NCBI RefSeq assembly: GCF_001643015.1
Contig: NZ_CP015622.1
Coordinates: 757,358-821,357 of the forward strand
Length of the DNA stretch: 64,000 bases
Direction of reading: 5' to 3'
From: Corynebacterium crudilactis
Lineage (GTDB): Bacteria; Actinomycetota; Actinomycetes; Mycobacteriales; Mycobacteriaceae
The notes below the pieces were generated by a model that was not told the origin of the DNA, searched no databases, and was given only the letters and a program-made list of their open reading frames with translations. Positions within the stretch are counted from its first letter, which is position 1; every line of letters begins with the position of its first letter. A program made the position numbers and the translations under genes. Below are positions 27,597-35,753 of this stretch, one piece after another.

Positions 27597-27846
27597 TATT
27601 TATGTCGAATTTAAGTCGACAATTGACCATTCCTTGTGGGGTGGAACACATTGAATTGTCTTTTGGGGCGTGTTAAAAGGCAGGCTACCTGTAGTTTCTT
27701 GAATCTGGAATGAAGCGCACTCGCATACCAAGTGTCAAATTTCTCACAAAACTTTCGTCGGCAAGTATTGTCATCTGGTGCAATCTGAAAGTTAACCAAC
27801 AAGTCACCCAAAATGTTATTAAAGCCAGCTTCTCAAAGTTAACAGC

Positions 27847-27852
27847 TAGAAT
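27847..27852 (+). promoter_or_regulatory. -10 element TAGAAT for a leaderless membrane-gene transcript
   Basis: TAGAAT ends 7 nt before the GTG at 27860, so the transcript should begin at the start codon itself. Confidence 0.5.
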
Positions 27853-27859
27853 CATGCTC

Positions 27860-28276
27860 GTGACTTCTCCACATATGCCTGCATCAATCCGCTGGGGTGG
27901 CATTGTCGCCCTCATTCAATCCACCATCGGCCTCGGATACGCCTTTTTCCTCATTTACCGAGAGGCCACGGGCGAAACCGATTCAAGCATCGTCTATGAA
28001 ACCGGCGATGCCAATACTTGGGTCGGTTACGGCACCGCGGTCTTTTTTATTATTGTATTTGGCACTGTTGCTGCAGGCGCCATAAACATGATGCGTGGGC
28101 ACCGCTGGGGACGCGGAGCGGTTGTCATGCTCAACATCATTTTGGTGCCAGCAGCGTATTACATGTTCATCGAGGATCGGTTCTCCTGGGCTGTAATCAC
28201 TGGAATTTCGGCTTTTTTCGTCTTGGGAGCACTGTTTAATAAGCGTGCTATCCATTGGGCTAATACCGAAATTTAA
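27860..28276 (+). CDS. small integral membrane protein
   Basis: 138 residues with four hydrophobic segments (starting at IRWGGIVALIQ, VGYGTAVFFIIVFGTVAAG, GAVVMLNIILVPAAYYMF and WAVITGISAFFVLGALF). A short charged loop with MMRGHRWGRG lies between segments two and three. No known domain is recognised. The ORF is open to 27710, but the GTG at 27860 fits a leaderless start; the ATG at 27854 is a near alternative. The stop overlaps that of the convergent gene by 4 bases. Confidence 0.75.
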   Translation: MTSPHMPASIRWGGIVALIQSTIGLGYAFFLIYREATGETDSSIVYETGDANTWVGYGTAVFFIIVFGTVAAGAINMMRGHRWGRGAVVMLNIILVPAAYYMFIEDRFSWAVITGISAFFVLGALFNKRAIHWANTEI

Positions 28277-29472
28277 CCAAGCGCGACAATCTGAGAACCC
28301 CGCTTTTCGACGAACACCTGCCCCACAACGCCGAGCGAAACTTCACCCTTGTAATCAGCTCGATCCACCGGGATGGTGCGAAGCACTTCCCCGGTGTTCC
28401 AATTAGCCACTGCGATTCCTTCTATAGTGGGGTAAAGCAATTTACCGTCTACGGCAATGCCGGTGCCTAAGGCATCGTTAAAGCTCTGTCTCACGTTGAG
28501 CTGCGAGGGAGACAACAGCACAAGACTCTTGCCATTAAACCAACTCATATGGTGTGGAAGGTCTGCAGTGTGGAGCTGGAAGGGCGCATCTGGAAACCCA
28601 ACAGCCTCCACTGCATGTTCGCCAATCAATTCGCCATCGTCGTTGTATGAAAGGATTTTGGGCGAGGGTTCATTGACATATATTGCGGCTGCGGATTGGC
28701 CGATGGCAACGATCGTGCCATCGGCTATTTGTATGTCTTGGGTGATTTCAGGAGCTCGGGAATCCTCTGGCGTTGTATCCATAAATCGTAGGAACGCAGA
28801 TCCATCAGGGCAGGTCTCAGTGATCGCCAGAAGCTCCTTTCGCGTCATCGCAGAGGTGATGGAGCATTCAGGGTGTGGTTGCTGCCCAGATTCTTGTGGA
28901 GCTTCCACATCGCCGTATTCGATGGTTCTCACTAAGTCGGATCGCCATAGTTCGACTCGTTCGTCTCCGAGAACACCGATCCGATCATTCGATATGATCG
29001 GTGCAACTTGATCGCTGGATATTGCGCTGCGGGTGGCTTTGTAGGTGCCGTCGTTGGCATTGATTGAAGTTACGTCGCCGCAGCCGATTCCGGTTTTGTA
29101 TGTGGCGATGACAGCGTCAACACCTGAGGAGAAGGAGCAGAGCTCTTTGTCGCGTTTGTAGCTCCATAGTAGCGATCCGTCGGGGGTGTAGGTGTTGATG
29201 GTATTTCCATCAGCTGTGGAGATAACGCCACCGGTGATTGCTGGTTTATGGTTGTTTGAGGTATCGGTGATACGCCATTGTTCGTGGAGCTGGTTGGGGA
29301 TGTGGTCGGTGGTTGCAGCTGCGACAAAGGGTTCTTGGGCTGGTGAGAGCTCAGTTCCGCGGATCGGTGCAGTTGCCCACACCGTGCCGATGCCGATAAC
29401 TGCGAGTGCAGCTATGACACCGGTTGCGATGAAATCTTTTTTGGTGCGTCTAAGTGGAAGCTTTGAAACCAT
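28273..29472 (-). CDS. Rv3212-like membrane-anchored beta-propeller protein
   Basis: 399 residues. A basic N-terminus (KLPLRRTKKDF) precedes one membrane segment at about residues 15-35. A large extracytoplasmic domain follows with repeated short strands such as GGVISTADGNTINTYTPDGSLLWSY, typical of PQQ/WD-type propellers. Two cysteine pairs probably form disulfides. M. tuberculosis Rv3212 has the same layout and also sits beside a DEAD-box helicase gene. Function is unknown; a cell-envelope scaffold is an inference. It starts 3 nt after the helicase stop, so the two are cotranscribed. Confidence 0.78.
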   Translation of the reverse strand: MVSKLPLRRTKKDFIATGVIAALAVIGIGTVWATAPIRGTELSPAQEPFVAAATTDHIPNQLHEQWRITDTSNNHKPAITGGVISTADGNTINTYTPDGSLLWSYKRDKELCSFSSGVDAVIATYKTGIGCGDVTSINANDGTYKATRSAISSDQVAPIISNDRIGVLGDERVELWRSDLVRTIEYGDVEAPQESGQQPHPECSITSAMTRKELLAITETCPDGSAFLRFMDTTPEDSRAPEITQDIQIADGTIVAIGQSAAAIYVNEPSPKILSYNDDGELIGEHAVEAVGFPDAPFQLHTADLPHHMSWFNGKSLVLLSPSQLNVRQSFNDALGTGIAVDGKLLYPTIEGIAVANWNTGEVLRTIPVDRADYKGEVSLGVVGQVFVEKRGSQIVALG

Positions 29473-29475
29473 GGG

Positions 29476-30750
29476 TTATTTCCGGGGACGACGTGGTGGC
29501 CTAGGGGTTGTTCCACCGAGAACTTTGGTTGGGGGTCCGACGCGTTCGCTTGCACCTTCGGGGATTTCGAGTGCTTCGAGGAACTCAGGTGAGGTAGAGA
29601 ACCACTGTGGTGGATTCGGTTGGCCGAGTTCGAGTTCGCTGTCGATGACGGTCCATTTTAAGGTTTCGTCGTAGCCGACAAGGGTAATGGCGGTTCCGTT
29701 GTGGCCTGCGCGTCCGGTGCGTCCAATACGGTGGACGTAGGTCATCGGATCGTCGGGGGTTTGGTAGTTGATGACGTGGGTGACGTCATTGACATCGATG
29801 CCTCGGGCTGCAACGTCGGTGGCTACAAGGATGTCGATTTTCCCGGTGCGGAATGCGTTGAGAGATTTCTCGCGGGCGGGTTGCCCCATGTCGCCGTGCA
29901 CGGATCCGACGGAGAATCCTCGGGATGCGAGGTCTTCTGCAACTTGAGCGGCGGTGCGCTTGGTGCGGGTGAAGATGATTGTTTTGCCACGATCCTTCGT
30001 TTGGAGGATTTTCGCAGTGATGGCTTCTTTGTCCATTTTGTGCGCTTGGAAAACGATCTGTCGGGTTGTTTTGTGCGTTGCTGAGGAGTCTGATGTTTCG
30101 GCACGGATGTGTACTGGTTTGTTCAGGAAGCTGCGCGCAAGGGTAAGGATTGCGCCGGGCATGGTTGCTGAGAACAGCATGGTTTGGTGTTTGTGAGTGA
30201 GCGCTCGAAGTATTTTTTCGATGTCTGGCAGGAAGCCAAGATCGAGCATTTCGTCTGCTTCATCGAGGACTAGAATGGCTACGTTTTCAAGCGAGAGCGC
30301 GCCTCGTTTGTGTAGGTCCAGCAAGCGTCCAGGGGTTCCTACTACGACATCGACGCCTACTTTGAGCGCATCGATCTGTTCTTCGTAAGGAGTTCCACCG
30401 TAGAAGGTGAAAATTTTGAGAGGTAGGTTGGTGGAGGCTCTTTGGAGGTCATCGCCAACTTGGACCGCGAGTTCGCGGGTTGGCACGATGACGAGGGCGC
30501 GGGGAGTGCCGTCGAGTTCTGCGATGTCTGCGGAATCGAATACTCGATCAAGCAGGGGAACGCCGAATCCGTAGGTTTTTCCCATGCCGGTGCGGGCTTG
30601 GCCGATGAAGTCGAGGCCGTCGAGCGCGATGGGAAGTGTGTACTCCTGGATCGCGAAAGTTCGGGTGATGCCGAGGGCTTCGAGGGCGTCGGTAATTTCA
30701 ACCGCAACGCCGAGCTCTGTGAACGTAGGTCGGGGGCTTTCAGAAGACAC
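29476..30750 (-). CDS. DEAD-box RNA helicase, RhlE type
   Basis: ATP-dependent RNA helicase of 424 residues. The Q motif region FAIQEYTLPIAL, motif I ARTGMGKT near residue 52, motif II VLDEADEM, motif III SATMPG, motif V ATDVAARGID and motif VI HRIGRTGRAG are all intact. The C-terminal extension is short and basic, ending in RPPRRPRK, a typical RNA-binding tail. It resembles mycobacterial RhlE (Rv3211). It is divergent from the DUF3107 gene with 68 nt between starts. Confidence 0.92.
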   Translation of the reverse strand: MSSESPRPTFTELGVAVEITDALEALGITRTFAIQEYTLPIALDGLDFIGQARTGMGKTYGFGVPLLDRVFDSADIAELDGTPRALVIVPTRELAVQVGDDLQRASTNLPLKIFTFYGGTPYEEQIDALKVGVDVVVGTPGRLLDLHKRGALSLENVAILVLDEADEMLDLGFLPDIEKILRALTHKHQTMLFSATMPGAILTLARSFLNKPVHIRAETSDSSATHKTTRQIVFQAHKMDKEAITAKILQTKDRGKTIIFTRTKRTAAQVAEDLASRGFSVGSVHGDMGQPAREKSLNAFRTGKIDILVATDVAARGIDVNDVTHVINYQTPDDPMTYVHRIGRTGRAGHNGTAITLVGYDETLKWTVIDSELELGQPNPPQWFSTSPEFLEALEIPEGASERVGPPTKVLGGTTPRPPRRPRK

Positions 30751-30818
30751 AACTTAGATACTATCGTTGCGCGGTTACAATAGGGTCATTCCACTACAAC
30801 GATTCTTTTAGGAGAAGC

Positions 30819-31046
30819 ATGGATATCAAGATCGGATTCGCCGATACTGCCCGTGAACTGGTTATTTCTTCTGCATTGCAGCAGGATGAGGCATCTGCGA
30901 AGGTTTCAGAGGCTTTGGCCAATGATTCTGGAGTTTTAGATTTGAGCGATGAAAAGGGTCGTCGCTACATTATTCGTAATAGCCGCATCGCGTATGTCGA
31001 GGTTGGCACGAGCACTCCTCGTACTGTCGGCTTCGCTGGCGCATAG
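30819..31046 (+). CDS. DUF3107 family protein
   Basis: 75 residues of a small actinobacterial family. It opens with the strand MDIKIGFADTARELVIS and contains a helix and a final strand pair (RYIIRNSRIAYVEVG). It is cytosolic and of unknown function. The position between rhlE and the DUF3152 gene is conserved in mycobacteria. TTTAGGAGAA lies about 4-6 nt before the ATG. It is followed 14 nt later by the DUF3152 gene. Confidence 0.88.
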   Translation: MDIKIGFADTARELVISSALQQDEASAKVSEALANDSGVLDLSDEKGRRYIIRNSRIAYVEVGTSTPRTVGFAGA

Positions 31047-31060
31047 GGGCATTTAGGTCA

Positions 31061-31930
31061 GTGTCGTCACAGGAACCTTTTTTGGTCCGCTTCGCGCGGG
31101 ATTATGGTTGGCGTGCGTACGCCATCCCGGTGTTAACAGTCATTACTGTTTGGGTGCTTTTCGACGTATTCTCCGCCGATCAGCCAGCTAACGGGGCGAG
31201 TGAGGAGACGTCGAAAAGCTTATCGACGCCAATTTCCTCGCACCGCGCCGGCCCCGACCCCGCGCAGGCCGAACCGCAAAACGTTCCGCTGACGGAACTG
31301 CCGTCTGGCGGCGACTACACCGAACACGGTGCCGGCACCTTCCGTGAGGTTGGCGCTGCGCTGCCTCGCGTTGGCGTGGGGCACGAACAAACTTTTACTT
31401 ATGTGATCGAAATTGAGGACGGCGTAAACACCGCAGCCTATGGCGGCGATGATGCCTTCGTGGCAGCAGTGGATGCGATCTTGTCTGATCCCAAAGGCTG
31501 GACCGCTGATCCTGCTTACGCCTTCGAGCATGTTTCGGGACAAGAGAACCCAGATCTGCGTATTCAGCTAACCTCGCTGAACACCACTCATGAACTGTGC
31601 GGCAATGACATTGAGATGGAAACGAGCTGTTTTTATGGCGATGGCGGTCGCGTGATGATCAATGAATCTCGGTGGATCCGCGGAGCTGCACCTTTTAAAG
31701 GCGATCTGGGTTCATATCGGCAGTACCTCATCAACCACGAAGTTGGACACGGACTCGGCTATGCCGCTCACGATTCCTGCGCTGCTCCCGGCGAGCTTGC
31801 CCCGATCATGATGCAGCAAACATTAAGCCTGAATAATTCAGAGCTCTACCGCATAGACCCCGGCGAGGTTTACCCTGATGACAACGCCACCTGCGAATTC
31901 AACTCATGGCCATATCCTCGCGGATTCTAG
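31061..31930 (+). CDS. DUF3152 membrane-anchored zinc metalloprotease-like protein
   Basis: 289 residues. A membrane segment at about residues 17-33 is followed by a disordered Ser/Pro linker and an extracellular DUF3152 domain. The zincin motif is intact: HEVGHGLGYAAHDSC gives HExxHxxGxxxH plus a Cys, and a second Cys pair surrounds LCGNDIEMETSC. It is probably a secreted or surface peptidase with unknown substrate. The start is a GTG 14 nt after DUF3107. The coding segment at 31200-31300 is much richer in G+C than its flanks and starts with two back-to-back copies of GCTTNTCGACG. Confidence 0.85.
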   Translation: MSSQEPFLVRFARDYGWRAYAIPVLTVITVWVLFDVFSADQPANGASEETSKSLSTPISSHRAGPDPAQAEPQNVPLTELPSGGDYTEHGAGTFREVGAALPRVGVGHEQTFTYVIEIEDGVNTAAYGGDDAFVAAVDAILSDPKGWTADPAYAFEHVSGQENPDLRIQLTSLNTTHELCGNDIEMETSCFYGDGGRVMINESRWIRGAAPFKGDLGSYRQYLINHEVGHGLGYAAHDSCAAPGELAPIMMQQTLSLNNSELYRIDPGEVYPDDNATCEFNSWPYPRGF

Positions 31931-31937
31931 GAGAAAC

Positions 31938-32699
31938 ATGTCAAATCAACTGCCCGACCACGTCCGCGATGCTTTTCAAGTAGGAGCTGGACCTGCCGAA
32001 CAACTCGGACAAGCATGGGATTACGGATTCCGCGTAGGTAATACCGTTTTTTCTAAAGTCATGGCTCCTGAAACTTCTGGTTGGTCATCGAAAACTCGCG
32101 AAACCCTCAAACCAGAAGGCGTACGAGTCGTACGACCGATCCGTTCCACCGACGGTCGCTTTGTGGTTGCTGGATGGCGCGCATCGGTGTTCTCTACAGG
32201 AATAATCAGTAAGAGGGTGGATGAAACAGTCGTCGCGGCACTTCGTCTTGCTGATGCCTTAATCGATGCGCATGCACCAGAGCCTGTGGACAATGTGTTC
32301 CACCGTGCCGATATTCAAGCGTGGGGCGAACAGCCAGGACGCATCGGAGAACTACTGCATACAATCGATCGTGTGAACCAGGTCGGCCATGCCGATATGT
32401 TGGCTACCACATTGTATTCAGGAACCCAGCCACCAGCTGTAACTGATCTGGTTCCAGTGCTGCGTCCACATGGATTTACTGCAGCGTTGGTCATTATCGA
32501 TGGATTGCTTCTTGGCGCTGTCGACGAAGGAATCTTGCGGAGGTTTTCACATTTGCCAGATATTGAGCAGCTTGTCCTTCGTGCCTTTTTGTTCCGGCGT
32601 AACCTGCAGGAATTTTCTGAGAACAACGATCCGAATATTATTTCGAACCTAAACAGGGTGGAAATGGCACTCGTGTCATATGTTTCTGACAAACTTTGA
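31938..32699 (+). CDS. TIGR02569 family actinobacterial protein
   Basis: 253 residues matching the TIGR02569 family (Rv3205c in M. tuberculosis), conserved next to the AdnAB genes. Recognisable segments are LPDHVRDAFQVG at the start, RVGNTVFSKV, VRVVRPIRSTDGRFVVAGWRAS and FHRADIQAWGE. Those strands look distantly like an aminoglycoside phosphotransferase-type fold, but I see no complete catalytic HxD...D set. Function is unknown. The ATG at 31938 follows AGGAGA at 4 nt, 7 nt after the DUF3152 stop. adnA starts 3 nt downstream. Confidence 0.82.
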   Translation: MSNQLPDHVRDAFQVGAGPAEQLGQAWDYGFRVGNTVFSKVMAPETSGWSSKTRETLKPEGVRVVRPIRSTDGRFVVAGWRASVFSTGIISKRVDETVVAALRLADALIDAHAPEPVDNVFHRADIQAWGEQPGRIGELLHTIDRVNQVGHADMLATTLYSGTQPPAVTDLVPVLRPHGFTAALVIIDGLLLGAVDEGILRRFSHLPDIEQLVLRAFLFRRNLQEFSENNDPNIISNLNRVEMALVSYVSDKL

Positions 32700-32702
32700 G
32701 GT

Positions 32703-35700
32703 ATGTCTGATTACAAACCACCAATTCCATCGGATCCACAAGTTCGGCTGATTAAGCCAACTTCGAAGCTTCGCCCTCGTTCTTGGGAGGGCGAAGCTTC
32801 GCATTTAGTTACTCAAGGCACCGGTTTATGGCGGGTGACTGGTGCGGCTGGCTCGGGGGTGAGCTCAGTTGTTGTCGATACTGTCATTGAGCGGATTCGC
32901 CAGGGGTGGGAACCATCATCGATGTTGGTTATTGCGACGTCGAAAGAATCCGCCAGCAGACTGAGACAAGAGATCTCAGAATATGTCTCCAAGATGGATT
33001 ATGTGTCGGAAGGTCCGTTGGTGCGATCGGTGCACTCATTGGCCTTTGCTCTTATTCGTGATGCTTCTGATGAAGATATTCGGTTGATTACCGGTGCCGA
33101 GCAAGATGCGGTTATTAGAGAATTGTTACGCGGCCAAGCAGAAGACGGTCATGGCGGGTGGCCGCCAGAACAACGTGAAGGCCTTCGCATGGTGGGCTTT
33201 GCCAGGCAGCTGCGCGATTTTCTCCTGCGAGCGGTGGAACGTGGCGTCGGCCCGGATGAATTAGTGGCATTGGGCGAGCAATATGAGCACGCTAATTGGA
33301 CGGCTGCGGGCAATTTTCTCCGGGAGTATAAGCAAGTGATGAGCCTTGCTGGTTCGCATAGTTTCTCTGCATCGGAGTTGGTTACCGAAGCGCTGCGAGG
33401 TCCGGAGCCAGCGGTGAAATACCGGGGCGTTTTTATTGATGATGCGCAGCATTTGGATCCGAAATCCGCCGAACTTATATCGAGGTTTTTCCCCGAAGCA
33501 GAGTTGGCTGTGGTGGCAGGAGATGCCGAGCAGTCGGTGTTTAGGTTCCGTGGTGCAAATCCGGATTTCCTCAACAAGTTGAATGCGGATCACGAATTGG
33601 TGTTGGAGTCGAAGAGGGAGGCGTCGACAAGCGTCGTCGTGGCAGAAACCGAATCGGCGCATGCGGACCTGATTGCTGACACGGTGCGCCGCGCACATCT
33701 GATTGATGGGCGCAGCTGGTCGGAGATCGCGGTGGTGGTGCGCTCTGCCGGCATGATTGCGCCGATCCGCCGCACCCTGCTTGCCGCGGGCGTGCCCGTG
33801 CACATCAACCCGACTGACGTGGTGCTGTCCGAACAACGCATTGTTGCCGCGATGATTTTGGGGCTACGCGCACTGACCGAATTGCTCAACCCAATCGAGC
33901 TGGAAGATCTACTCTTAGGGCCGATCGGTGGCGCCGATCCGGTGACTCTGCGCCGCCTGCTGCGTGGTTTGCGCCAGGCAGAGATGAAGATGGGCGGGCA
34001 GAGACGAGCGATCGTTGTTCTCGGAGACCTCCTTGAGGAAACTGATGCGGAAATGCTCGGATTTTTGACTGAGCGTGAGCTGAATTTGTTGGATCGGGTG
34101 CGTTCGGTGCTTGATTCAGGTCGCCAGGCGTTGGCGGATAAAGGCAGCATCGAAGAGGTGTTGTGGGCGCTGTGGTCGGCGACCGATCTGTCGAACTCCT
34201 TGTCAGCGATCAGCCTGCGAGGTGGCGCATCGGGTTCCCAAGCCGATCGCGATTTGGATGCAATGATGGCGCTTTTCGACGCCGCCGGCGACTACGTGGA
34301 GCGACGCCCCAGCGCGGGCGTGCGGAGTTTCATCCTCCATATTTCGGAGCAGGAACTGCCCACCGGCATGCGTGAGCGTCGTGGCGCGATTCCCGAAGCA
34401 GTGGAGGTGCTCACCGCGCACGGTACGACAGGGCGTGAATGGAAGCGCGTGATCGTGGCCGGTGTGCAGGAGGGAAGTTGGCCTTCACTGGGTGAAACCG
34501 GCACGTTGTTGGGGCAGGAAGAATTTGTGGATCTGGTCGATGAAGGCATCGATCCGGACATTATTATTTCTCGTTCCGTTGAACGTTTGGCTGAAGAGCG
34601 CCGCCTATTTTACCTTGCCACCACAAGAGCAACAGAAACACTGCTGGTGACAGCGGTAAATTCCCCAGACTCCGATGAAGTCCGCGAACCTTCGAGGTTT
34701 TTGGATTCGTTGAGACAACCGATCGTTGTTTTCGAGGGAGAAGAGACCAACCAGATCGCAGAGCCGGAAGAGCTTGGGAATCGGTTGTTGTCGATTCCTG
34801 CGATGGTTGCTGAGTTGCGGCGTGTGGTGAACGATCCGAGGGATCCGCGTCGCAAGCAAGCAGCGCGTCAGTTATCAAGGCTTGCTGAGGCGGAGATTCC
34901 GGGGGCGGATCCAAGTCAGTGGATGAGTCTGCGTGAGCCTTCGACTGAGGAGGTTTTGGTTGAGGGGCGTATTTTTCTGTCTCCGTCGAGGATCGAGAAA
35001 TTGCTGAATTGTCCATTGCGTGCAGTGCTTGATCGTTTGGATAGCGAGGAGGAAACACCGATCGCGATGCTCAAGGGAACCTTGGTGCACGCGTACGCCG
35101 AAGCTGTCGCCGGCGGCGTGGATCCGAGCATCGCTGAAGAGAAGGTAACCAGCGCATACATGCAGCTGGCCAATGTGCCGGGCTGGTCGCACGAAAGCGC
35201 CGAAATCGCTTTTCGACGCATCCTCACCCGTACTCATACCTGGCTGCAGAATTCTCGTGCAGATTTCACGGAAGTCGGAACAGAGATGGACGTATCGGTC
35301 ACCATCGATGACACCGTGTCGATCCGTGGGCGCATGGACCGCTTGGAACGCAATCGCTCTGAGGAGTTAGTGGTTGTCGATTTTAAAACTGGCAAAACTC
35401 AGATCGCAGTGAAAGACATGGCTGATCATCCGCAGCTCTCCGCATACCAATTAGCACTTTCCAGAGGTGTGCTGCGAAATGGCAAGATCAGCGATCCGGA
35501 CGTTGGCGAGACCCCAGACCCAGTAGGTGGCGGATTGCTTGTTTACCCAGCCATCGATGCCAAGGCAGTGGGACAGAGGATGCAGGATCCGAAAACTCAA
35601 GAAGATCTTGATGAGTTTGCAGCTATGCTCCCCGGTTTGGCAGAGCATCTGCGTGGTCCTAATCTACTAGCCCGGGTTAATCCCACTTGTTCCAATTGTC

Positions 35701-35753
35701 CCGTTCGTAGTCTGTGCCCAGTTCAACCTGAAGGACGTGTGATCCATGCCTAA
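32703..35753 (+). CDS. adnA: AdnA, helicase-nuclease subunit with inactive-looking motor
   Basis: First subunit of the AdnAB motor-nuclease that resects double-strand breaks in mycobacteria. 1016 residues. The N-terminal UvrD-like motor has lost its Walker A lysine (GAAGSGVSS) and has DDAQ for the usual DExQ, so ATP hydrolysis is unlikely. The C-terminal RecB-type nuclease has VVVDFKTGKT and QLSAYQLAL. Four cysteines, one near CPLRAVLD and three in CSNCPVRSLC, fit an Fe-S cluster. It ends overlapping adnB by 8 nt. The order adnA-adnB matches Rv3202c-Rv3201c. Confidence 0.9.
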   Translation: MSDYKPPIPSDPQVRLIKPTSKLRPRSWEGEASHLVTQGTGLWRVTGAAGSGVSSVVVDTVIERIRQGWEPSSMLVIATSKESASRLRQEISEYVSKMDYVSEGPLVRSVHSLAFALIRDASDEDIRLITGAEQDAVIRELLRGQAEDGHGGWPPEQREGLRMVGFARQLRDFLLRAVERGVGPDELVALGEQYEHANWTAAGNFLREYKQVMSLAGSHSFSASELVTEALRGPEPAVKYRGVFIDDAQHLDPKSAELISRFFPEAELAVVAGDAEQSVFRFRGANPDFLNKLNADHELVLESKREASTSVVVAETESAHADLIADTVRRAHLIDGRSWSEIAVVVRSAGMIAPIRRTLLAAGVPVHINPTDVVLSEQRIVAAMILGLRALTELLNPIELEDLLLGPIGGADPVTLRRLLRGLRQAEMKMGGQRRAIVVLGDLLEETDAEMLGFLTERELNLLDRVRSVLDSGRQALADKGSIEEVLWALWSATDLSNSLSAISLRGGASGSQADRDLDAMMALFDAAGDYVERRPSAGVRSFILHISEQELPTGMRERRGAIPEAVEVLTAHGTTGREWKRVIVAGVQEGSWPSLGETGTLLGQEEFVDLVDEGIDPDIIISRSVERLAEERRLFYLATTRATETLLVTAVNSPDSDEVREPSRFLDSLRQPIVVFEGEETNQIAEPEELGNRLLSIPAMVAELRRVVNDPRDPRRKQAARQLSRLAEAEIPGADPSQWMSLREPSTEEVLVEGRIFLSPSRIEKLLNCPLRAVLDRLDSEEETPIAMLKGTLVHAYAEAVAGGVDPSIAEEKVTSAYMQLANVPGWSHESAEIAFRRILTRTHTWLQNSRADFTEVGTEMDVSVTIDDTVSIRGRMDRLERNRSEELVVVDFKTGKTQIAVKDMADHPQLSAYQLALSRGVLRNGKISDPDVGETPDPVGGGLLVYPAIDAKAVGQRMQDPKTQEDLDEFAAMLPGLAEHLRGPNLLARVNPTCSNCPVRSLCPVQPEGRVIHA

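Larger units (their letters stand above)
27326..27859. other. 534-nt divergent intergenic region between whcE and a membrane gene
   Basis: No gene is supported; the open frame from 27710 that leads into the membrane gene has no ribosome binding site. The region contains small palindromes (GACCAT-N3-ATGGTC near 27390 and GACGCATTTTGCGTC near 27440), a perfect GlxR-type site at 27581-27596, and a GTCGA-N7-GTCGA-like palindrome near 27605. It is AT-rich to the right and could hide a small RNA. Confidence 0.5.
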
